DNA of 64,000 nt, from assembly GCA_009829735.1 (NCBI GenBank), contig CM020618.1:16167346-16231345 (forward strand), in the 5' to 3' direction. Each line of letters begins with the position of its first letter. Position 1 is the stretch's first letter. Origin of the DNA: Pyropia yezoensis (Eukaryota; Rhodophyta; Bangiophyceae; Bangiales; Bangiaceae). The notes beneath the pieces were generated by a model that was not told the DNA's origin, did no database searches, and saw only the letters and a program-made list of their open reading frames with translations. The translations under genes were made by a program, and so were the position numbers. This document shows positions 39,371-47,920 of this stretch, piece after piece.

Positions 39371-41314
39371 CTAGGCACGCATGCTAGACTCTCCCACTCC
39401 ACGGCCCTCGCCCTCACGTGGAGGCGAGCGGCGAGACCCACGCCGATAGCGGTCTCCACTTGTTGGAGGGGGCGGCGGCTCCAAGTCGGAACCGTCGCGT
39501 CCCTCACGGTCGCGCAAGTGGCGCCGACCGTGGCCACTCTTCTGCCTGGTCTTGCGCGCAAGTTTGCGACGCAGACGCTGGACAGACTCCGTCTCCGACG
39601 GGGTAGAGGACTCCGAAACGGAGTAAGACAACTCGTCTTCCGATACGGAAGGAGAGCGCCGCGAGTGTCGGCGACGACGGCGAGGAGGCGAGTATGCCCG
39701 GCTCGCGCGACGTTTGCCACGCCCAAGTGGGGCTGGCTGGGGCATAATAGCCCCAATGCGAGCCAACTCGACTGTCATAAACTCCGCCACCGACTCGCAA
39801 CTCGCGGTCGCCACTGCAGTACGAACGCGCTCCTCAAGTTGAGGAGTCTCGGAACTCTGTAGGGTTGCGGTCGACGCGCCCAACCAGGAAATGGTGCGCA
39901 CCAACGTGGTGATCATCATCTCTGAGGTTAGAGGCGTGGGCGGTAACACGAACTTGGGGTATACCGTCAGGAGGGTGGCCCCCAAGTTGGGGGACACCGG
40001 GGTGGAAGAATCCACGGCCACGCTGATCGGGATGTTCCCGTGAGGTTGGAAAGAAACAGGAGGAAGCGGAGGGGCCCGCCGAGGTGGCGGTACCCGGGTG
40101 TAACTGCGACCCCGACTTGGGGCCCCCGCAGTGGGTTGAGTCATATGGTCATCATAGGACGGCACGGCCATAACTATGGGCTTGTCCGGGGGTGGCGCAG
40201 TGTGGCGATCCACCCCCGGGGCATACGGGTAGTCCCCGATGCCCAACCCCTCTCGTAGGACCACACGGCCGTCGTGAAGTTCACGAGCGACCCACACGAA
40301 CTGGCGAAGTGCGCCATCGTCCTTGGGCCCACGAGTGGGGCGGCGCAACTTGTGCTCAATGCTCTCCCACTCGATAAACTTATGGAGCCGGAGCATCTCC
40401 TCAAGTAGAGTGAGTTGTCCTGATGAGCACCCCTCAGCAACTAGCTGAGGGGTGAGCTGTTCCAAACCTTGGAGGAGCCGCAGGGGGAGATGTCAGAGCA
40501 TCCCCCGCCGCTGAACACAGGACACCCAGGTCGACATGACCTCGAGGAGCCACTGGGTGGCCAACATGGCCCACACCAGGTGATCAGGGGCAGCCGTCAA
40601 CATGACGGAGCCGAAGTGGTTAAGCAACCGTGGCAACAACGCCGGGAACCCGTAGGGGACCGCAACTTGAGGCCACCACTCGGGCTTCTTCGGATAGTGC
40701 TGCTCCTTACTGGCAGCAGACTGTTGACGAAACTCAAGTTGAGCCGAGGTCACCAAGTAGGGACCTCGCCGGAAGTCTTTCTCCATCCGCACATCAAAGT
40801 GATGAGTGTGCGGATCGGCCTCGTGGAGGTACGGTGGGCGAGTTGCCACAGCGTCCCACGTGAGGGTCGGCAAGTCGCCGGGACCCGGGATAGTTCCCCC
40901 GCGGTCCACCATGGCCTTGGCACGCTGAACGTCCTCAACCTCCTCATCGTCCAGGAAGGCAAACTGGTCCGTCCTGAAGCCGGCAGGGAACCCGACCCTA
41001 CGGGGATACTTCTCCCGTAGGCGGTCCCATACCCGGCCCATCGCTGCGCCAAGTCGGCCACAGCGAAGAACAGTCAGCCCCTCCTCATAGAGAGGCCAAG
41101 CGGGGTAAAACCACCGCCCCAAGGCCTCACGCGGGACAACTTGTCCCGCCTCCGGGGGAGACCCCGCCGTCAACCCAAAGCCGGGTGACGCGGGAGTCCC
41201 GTCCCACGGAGCGATCGCGGAGCCCCCGCCGGAAGTCCCGGCGGGTGCTGCCCCGTAGGAGGTGTCCTCCATGCGCTCGTCAAGAGAGTCCGTCTCCACT
41301 CCCGGAGTCGCCAT
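39371..41314 (-). CDS. Antisense retrotransposon protein, family B (aORF-B copy 2), with in-frame TGA
   Basis: Same organisation as the copy at 6416-8359: ATG at 41314 in GCCATGG context, a TGA at 40493-40495, then an open frame to 39371. Residues just before the stop (VQRRGML) and after it (HLPLRLLQGLEQ) align with VRRQGRLFHLPTGVRRHIAQ of aORF-A, so the reading frame was once continuous. The 3' half after the stop has a segment RPTRGPKDDGALRQFVWVAR similar to family C and a C-terminal Arg/Ser-rich tail (RRRRRHSRRSPSVSEDELSY). About 10 of 330 residues in the 5' half differ from copy 1. Function unknown. Confidence 0.7.
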
Positions 41315-41638
41315 GGCTCTCCCCAAGTTGGGGAGAGACGCTCTGGCTATCGCAGCACGAGACCCGCCTCGAGTTGAGGGGGACTCGGATCGTGGGTATA
41401 CGGGTGGCCTCCCCAGCGTGGGGCGGCCCAGTGGAAAGTGAAAGGGAGGTGGTGGTGAAGGTGAAGTGTGAACTGAAAAAAGCAAGCTGCCGAGTGGGCA
41501 AGCTTGAGGACAGGGGCGGTCAACGTGACCGCCTCCACATCCGCGTTACGTACACGCTGGGGGACAGCAAGTCGCGCCCCCAACGCCGAGACGTGCGTTT
41601 ACGCACCCCCTCACAGGGCCGACCGGGTCGGTCGGAAC

Positions 41639-41652
41639 TGAGGAGAGGGGAG
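41639..41652 (+). other. Polypurine tract of family B copy 2
   Basis: TGAGGAGAGGGGAG directly before the 3' LTR. Confidence 0.8.
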
Positions 41653-42121
41653 TGTGGCAGTATTGACCCCCAGGTAGGGGGGCAACACGTGCCATGCAAG
41701 GGGCGGCAGGCCACTAGCCTGATCCGTTCCTCCCCCTGCATTTGGGTCCATATTCCCTAAGTTTGGGATAGTTAGCTTAGTAGTAAATCCAACTTGGATT
41801 TGAGGGTTTTCTGCATTTATCGTCTTGAATTTTCGTGTGGCCCGGTGGGCAGGTGCTGGGGTGGGAGATTCTGAGTGGCGAGATTCTGAGTGGACCCTGG
41901 GGGGATAAGGGGAGGGACAGCGGGGCTTGGCCCTGCGTCCCCGTCCCGACCAAGAAACTGTTGGACCACACACCATCCTCTTGTTTGTCCGTGGGGGGTT
42001 TGCCCCACAACAGGGACAGAGTGTGTGCGACTTGCACTTCTTCCGGTTCCCCCGACACGGGAGGCAGCCCTAGCACACCGCCCCAACTTGGGTGCCGTGT
42101 GTGCTTGTGGTTTTTGCCACA
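41653..42121 (+). repeat. 3' LTR of family B copy 2
   Basis: 469 bp ending TTTTTGCCACA, followed by the target duplication GTATA. Confidence 0.96.
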
Positions 42122-43342
42122 GTATAAACATACGCGGCCTGGCCGCGTATGTTTGCGGCCTGGCCGCGTATGATAATACCGCGATATACCGTCGGCACGG
42201 GCAAAGCCAATCAGATTGGCGTTACGCGTATATACGGTCACGCCGTTTGCAACTGCAAAAGGGCCTCAGTCACCGCTCAGTCGCCGGAATAGTCGACTTC
42301 GATCGACTCCAGAAAGCCGAATGCGCATTATGACTTGTAGAGTAAAATAAAATGCAGAAAGCCGACCCCTTACGATCATGCGGGCAAATGTATCACTCGT
42401 CCTGTGTCGCAAGCACCAGTTCAGGGTTGTTCTGCAAACACTGTATGAGTACCAGTACACGAGTATGAGACCTGGATTACCTGCGGACGTCGCCTAACTA
42501 CCGGGTTCTCACAAGTACAGTCGCCTCTCGGCACCCCCCTCCTTCCCCTACGCCGTCTGTTGTCCCTCCAGCCACACGAGAGCCAGCGCACCCCCCTCCG
42601 ACTGCAATCGCTCTCAAAGTGCCTCACACTGTTATAGTGCTGACCCGACTCTGCTGCGGGGGCAGGGACGCAGCCACGTTGGGAGGCTCCTCGCAAAGGT
42701 GATACGTGTGCCTTCGCAAGGAGCACTCGTACCACCCCTGCTCCCTAGTCCTGGAACGACGGCAGCCCTGGATTGGACGAGACGCTGGGCACGGAGGCTC
42801 CCACATAGGGCTGGTGTTGTGTCGTGATTGATAGGCAGGCGGTTCACAAGGTGCTGCTCACCACCACGAAAGAAATGGACAAGCGACGCGTTTCGGTGTG
42901 TCAAGGCGGCGCCACCCCACGGTTAAGCTCGGGAACGCATGCTGCCGTGATAAATACTGGATGAAGTCCTCCAGGTAGATACCCTTGAGGATCTGTGCTG
43001 TGAGTATCTGATACTCTTGGCTGAAACGGTACTGTGTATGAGGTGCGTCTCGATTTTCGACAAAAGTACTGCAGATACCCTTGTTTCATACCCAAGTAGT
43101 ACCTTTAGGCGCGATACCCGTGATCAGGCCTGGTAGAAACGCCCCGTTGTCCGCGTGGCACAGGTGTGCAAATGAGCGCTGTCTCAGCATCCTGCATTGT
43201 CCACTGGACCGCGGGGCTCCTCCGCCGCCACCATTCCCGTCCAACGTGCCCGTTCATGGGCACTGTCGACCAGCCTTGACCGACCACACGCTGCTTCGGG
43301 ACCGGTCCGTGTACAGGCCGCGGTCGTCCACCGCACAGTGGG
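42122..43342. other. Intergenic stretch between family B and the Fanzor gene, with palindromes and hAT-like end motifs
   Basis: No gene is supported. The left edge holds a palindrome cluster. Between 42443 and 43120 there are repeated GTATGAG/GAGTAC/GATACTC words; GTATGAGTACCAGTA at 42443 closely matches GTATGAGTGCCAGTA at 53671, just inside the hAT element. A self-complementary CAGGCCTG lies at 43125-43132, resembling the hAT tip CAGGCCCTG. This may be the end region of a related decayed hAT element. Confidence 0.4.
42129..42172. repeat. Palindrome cluster next to the family B insertion site
   Basis: Arms CATACGCGGCC (42129-42139) and GGCCGCGTATG (42141-42151) flank a single T, followed by a second partial copy (GCGGCCTGGCCGCGTATG, 42155-42172). 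On the other side of the retrotransposon, TACCGCGGTA (32733-32742) is also self-complementary, so the target was palindrome-rich before insertion. Confidence 0.8.
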
Positions 43343-46300
43343 CTACGCGGTCGTGCGACGCGCCACTGCAGCGGCGCGGGCAGTGGCGCGGGCAGCAGCG
43401 CGGAAGGTGTCTACCGCTGATCTGCGAACCGTCTTGTGGTCTGCCGAGAGGCGGGGGCGCTTGGGCCGCCCCCGCCGGCACCCGGCGGCCATCCGCACTC
43501 GCCGCCCCGACGCGGCAACAGGCGGGCCAAACAGCTCGGAGGGGAGGGTAGGCGGGGAGTCGCCCGTAGGGAACACCAATACCAACTTCCGGTGGCAGCT
43601 CGGGCACGCCTGGCTCGTGTTGAACTCGTCCTGGTCCACCAACCAGCACAGGCGGCGCAGGTACCGGCGCAGCCAACCGTCCCCCCCTCGCACGCGCGCT
43701 TTGCCCATCGACACGACAACCGCCGTGCCACCGCGCACCTGCTGCAGAAGGCCGCCTGTCAGGTCGCGCGCCACCGCCGTCGCAAAGTGTTCTCGTTGGA
43801 TGGTCTTGTGGAGGGTGGCCGACCGCAGCCCACGCGTGTGGTCTGCACCAAACCGTGCGCGGTACTCAGCCGTGTAACGCAGGGCCGCGCATTGGCGCGT
43901 CGCCTGCAGGTGTGCCGCGCGGTCACCCGTCCGCGTCGTGCCGTGTGCCGCAGCCTCGTCCACGGGCGGCGGCGCATCCGTGTCGCTGCCGCTGCCAGCT
44001 ACTGACGCCGTCTCTGCTGCTCGCTGCCGCCATTGCCTCCACGCCCTGGCCATAAAATTTCCGCCGCTGGCCCCCCGGGACTGCGCTGCACTCACCCAGT
44101 AGCAGATGTCGGGCATGGTCGCGAGCCGGCGGCTGCCTTTGCGCCGCGTCACAGCCTCGGCGAGCTCGAGCAGGGAGTCCGTACCACTGTCGGGGGAATG
44201 CATCAGACTCCGTGCAACCGCCTCAGCCTCGTGGCGGGGGAGGGTCCACCGATGTAGACGAGTTCGGCGAAACACGCGTCACTTAGCAGCAGCGAGCTTG
44301 ATACGACCGGCGGCCGGTGGGTAGCGTCGGGCCCGCGCTGCACACGCCCGTGGCCTCGACCGGGTGTAGCCGGCTGGTAGGTCTTGCCCGTCTACTCAGC
44401 CGACGGCGCGCGGCCCTTCTTTTCCTATTCAGTCGTGTCCCGCCGCTTGGCCGCCCGCCCGTCGCCGCCTGCGACCGCCGAGGCCGCCCTCTTGCCTTTC
44501 TTGGCCTGCGTCTGTTGCCGGCCCGGCTCCGTCGCGGAGCCGTCGTCGGCGACTTCGTCCTTTCCGCACAGCAGAGCCGCACACGCGCGATTCAGGGCGT
44601 CCAATTCGACACGGCGCGCCCAGGCGGCGCGCATCAAGTCGATCACTGGGCGAGCGGGCAGGTCCGCCGTGTCGATACATTCGCCGGGCGCCGCTGTCAA
44701 GATGTCGGACCGCCCAGTGTCCACACCGACTATCTGTATTCGTCGCACAGACCCCAGCGGTCGGCCGCTGCGCTCCAGCTGCGTCAGAGCCCCCGCGCGG
44801 ACCGCCGTGCGACCGCCCGCTCCGCCCTTGCGCCGACAGCCTGCCGTTGACTGCTGCCTAGCCCAGTCGGCCGCCCGTTCCTCCGCCACTTCTGGCGTTT
44901 CTGGACGCGACACGTAGAATGTCACAGCCACACCGTCGGTAAACAGCTGCGAGGAGACGAGGACTTTCTTGCTGCCGACGCCCACCATCGCTGCCAAGGC
45001 TGCTGCGCCGCCCTGTGTCAACTCGGGCCACGCTCGATGGCCGCACCGGCCTCGCACCGGCGCGCAGTAGGCGTTTGAGGCTGAGCGCACCAAGGCCAGC
45101 ACCCTGGCAGGTACCAGCGTGCCATGCGCGTGCAGCGCGGCGCGAGCGCCCGGGATGAGAGCGTAGGGGCGCTCCACGCCCCCTGTAAGCACATGCAGAA
45201 AGAATGGCACGTACAGCCACCAGCGCCCCATCCGAGCGGCCGTAGCGCGGAGCAGTGCCGCTGCCGATGCCGGCACGCCCGCCCATATCCTGGCCATCTC
45301 TCTTGCCAGCGCGTCCAGCAGGGCGTCAGGCACGCCCTTGAGGCGTCGCCCGCGCGCAACTTTGTCGGCGGTGCCGGCACTGAAGCGCGACGCTGCCAGC
45401 CGCGCCAACTGCCGCTTATAGTTGGCGTTGGCGGTGCCCCCACAGGCGGCAGCGGCAGCGGCGTTCAGCACGGCGTCTGCGGCCCTGGCGCCCAGCCTGA
45501 GACACGCCGCCTGGACGGACCGCTCCACGTGGGTGGTGACGACAGTGGCGACGGGGACCCACCGTGCCGTGTTGTTGCCTGCCGGCAGGTAGCGGTCGCA
45601 CGCAGGCGATGCCACGCTTAACACCTGCCCCAGGCGGTACCCCAAGGATGCAAGCAGCTTTGGGTAGCGCTCGGCCAGCTGGGCTTGAGCTGGTGCATGG
45701 CGAGTGCTTGTCCGCGCTTCCCCACAAATCCCGCACGCGACGCTGGTTGGTAGTGGGCTACCGGTTACGCCCGTGCATCCGCACGCATACGCCAGCCACA
45801 GCCAAGCAGGCTGCCAGTCAATCAGCATGGCGCCGGCGCAGTCGTGTCCCGCGACGGAACTCGCCAGGTGGCGCAGCGCCACGTCCAGGACACGCAGCAT
45901 CAGGAACCGCAGCTTGGTGGACGCCTGTGCGCGGGCATCCAGCTCGTCCCGCAGTGCGTCGGCAACCGCCGCCCCTGTCGCGGCACTACCGCCGTCGTCA
46001 AGCACCTTGCGTGCCAGAAAGGTCACAGGCACAACGACCGCCCGCGTCTGCCGCCCGCGGTTTTCCAGCGGATCATTACAGCTGGAGTCCACCCCATCAT
46101 CGTAAACCGCCTTGTTGCCGCCGCATTGCCGCTGCAGGGGGCAGCTGGCGTCATCGGGCGCGTGGCCGCCGCCCATACAATCGGCGCATTTGGGTCCTCG
46201 CGCCAGGGCGGCTGCCCGGGGGGCGGATGAGGGCACTTGACAGGAGGTTACCTTGTGGCCTGGCTGCCGGCACCGGCTGCACTTCGGCTTCTTGCCATTC

Positions 46301-46479
46301 CGGGAAGGAAAAAATTGATGTGCGGGTGCGTGTCGAGGGAGCCCTGCTGGGGCAGGCACAATTTCGTGACCTGCGCGAGCAGAAGGCGCCGGTCCTTGGC
46401 GCGGGCCTCGCGCGGCACGCCGCGCAGGAGCACCGTTTTCAGCACAGGCGTGCCGCGCGTGCTCCGCGACAGCGCACAC
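43343..46479 (-). pseudogene. Fanzor (TnpB-related RNA-guided nuclease family), broken
   Basis: Two minus-strand frames, 46479-44425 and 44275-43343, together show Fanzor features in order: CCHC zinc knuckle (CSRCRQPGHKVTSC) and a second C/H cluster, a long Ala/Arg-rich helical region, RPYALIPGARAALHAHGTLV, the FTDGVAVTFYV segment, RuvC-I (IVGVDTGRSDIL, D at residue 587 of the first frame), RuvC-II region (VVVSMGKARV), the DEFNTSQACPSCH motif, and RuvC-III (RRSAVDTFRAA, D at 289 of the second frame). The family is known for a guide-RNA-dependent RuvC nuclease. The usual RuvC-II acidic residue is absent (MGKA); the Glu of DEFNTS could serve. Neither frame begins with a convincing ATG, and stops between 44424 and 44276 separate them unless an intron exists. 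The N-terminus lies in another frame. Confidence 0.7.
46309..46314 (-). other. Six-A homopolymer at a probable frameshift in the Fanzor gene
   Basis: Upstream of this run, the protein-like sequence (TPVLKTVLLRGVPREARAKD) is in a different minus-strand frame, ending in HPHINFF. Just downstream, the zinc-knuckle frame starts with QFFPSRNGKKPKC. A 1-base slip here would join them. Confidence 0.45.
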
Positions 46480-47331
46480 GGGCGCGTAACCGCGGCGGCC
46501 CGCAGCGCCGCTCCCGCCTTGTCCACCTTCCCGGCCGCGGGGGGCGGGAGGGGGGGGTTTCCGCGGGTGGGAGGGGTAGCGTCCGTGGCGCCGTAGGCCA
46601 CACCGGCCGCCGCGAGGCGGCCGGCACGCTCACCGCCAGCGGGCGCGGCCGCCGCAGCAGCGTAGCATCCCCAGGCCGCCGGGGCGGCCTCGGGGGCCAG
46701 CACCATAGCCGGGGGGCGCGCGATCGCCGCGGGGGCGGCGGACAAATGGAGCCGGATGACCCCGTCTCCGCCGCCGACCGCGGCCGCCGCCGCCGCCGCC
46801 GCCGCCGCCCGCCGCCCCCGCCCCCGCCACCGCCCCTGCGCCCGCCCGCCCCGCCGCCGCCGGCTGCGGCCGCCCCCGCCACCGCCCGCGTCGTCCCCGC
46901 CTTTGCCCGCGCCGCCCCCGCCGGATGACCCCGCCACCGCCGCGCCGCCCCCGCACCCGCGCGCGCCGCCGCCGCCGCCACCCGCAGCCGCCGCGCGCGC
47001 CGCCGCCGCCGACTGCGGCCGCCCCCGCCCCCGCTGCGCCGCCCCCGCCCCCGCCCGCGCCGCCCCCGCTGCCACTGCCGCCGCCGCCGGTTGATTCTGC
47101 AACCGCCGCCGACCGCGGCCACCGCCGCCGCCGCCACGCGCCGCCGCTGCCGCCGCCCCCCCCCCCGCCCCCGTCCCCGCCGCCACCGCCGGCTGCGGCC
47201 ACCCAACGCCCCCGCCGCGCCGCCCCCGCCGCCCCCCGCCGCCGCCGCCGCCGCCCCTGCCCCCGTCCCCGCCCGCGCCGCGGCCGCCGGCTGCGGCCGA
47301 TTCTGCCCCCGCTACGCCGGCCCCGCCCCCG
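46480..47331 (-). repeat. CCG/GCC-rich low-complexity sequence upstream of the Fanzor gene
   Basis: The first ~100 bp (to about 46560) probably still encode the Fanzor N-terminus in the shifted frame. The rest is GCC/CCG triplet sequence giving Pro- or Gly/Ala/Arg-rich translations in every frame. The family A 5' LTR begins at 47332. Confidence 0.55.
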
Positions 47332-47695
47332 TGTAACAATACGGTTGACCGTATTGTAACCCTAATATTGAGGGGGCTACTTCTAACCCTTAACTTTCTA
47401 TTTTGGGAGTCCGTACTGGTCACGGTATCTACAAGTTACGTATGACCAGAGGGACTTGCCTCTTGGGGTGGAGGGTAGTTAGTAGCGTCTCCGAGGGTTT
47501 ATAACGAGGGGGCCGGCGGCGAATCCACCGCCGGCCAAGGTAGAACAACAAACCCCTCCCGTTTGGGCTCCCATCTTGGTCCCGTGGCTTGAGCTCCAAG
47601 GACAGCAACCTTGGCCTCCCGGTGGCGTTGGTGCCGAACCCTCCTGGTGAGTGTTCCCTGAGAGAGGACGTGCAGCGGATACCTATTGTGCTACA
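47332..47695 (+). repeat. 5' LTR of family A copy 2
   Basis: 364 bp, TGTAACAATACGG to TTGTGCTACA, diverged by scattered substitutions from the LTRs at 5680 and 29111. Confidence 0.93.
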
Positions 47696-47696
47696 T

Positions 47697-47712
47697 TGGT
47701 GGAGCAGCAGGG
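47697..47712 (+). other. Primer-binding site of family A
   Basis: TGGTGGAGCAGCAGGG one base after the LTR, identical to the family B site. Confidence 0.75.
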
Positions 47713-47920
47713 GACGGGTTTCCGTCACCCTTGTGGTGACGCCGTCGTCGGCCCTGGCACACGGATAGGGATCCAGTCCTTTTCTTGTACTCGTGGTGCT
47801 GCGATCTGTTCGATTGGATTGAGTTGTTGCGTTTGACTTCGATCTACTGTTACCCTCCCACAACTACCCCCTCGCTCTCTTATTCGTGGTGACCGTAACG
47901 TCGGTTGACTGATTGTGACC

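Larger units (their letters stand above)
32745..42121 (+). mobile_element. Complete family B Ty3/gypsy chromodomain element (copy 2), 9,377 bp
   Basis: Two 469-bp LTRs (32745-33213 and 41653-42121) flank a primer site, gag, pol, a minus-strand antisense frame and a polypurine tract. GTATA precedes (32740-32744) and follows (42122-42126) the element: a perfect 5-bp target duplication. The LTRs differ at about six positions in 469, so the insertion is not brand new. Three in-frame TGA codons (two in pol, one in the antisense frame) are the only coding breaks; no frameshift is seen. Confidence 0.97.

Noticed and set aside
39371..40465. The second half of aORF-B as a separate gene.
   Set aside because: It is in phase with the upstream half, starts with TTG not ATG, and homology to aORF-A crosses the TGA.
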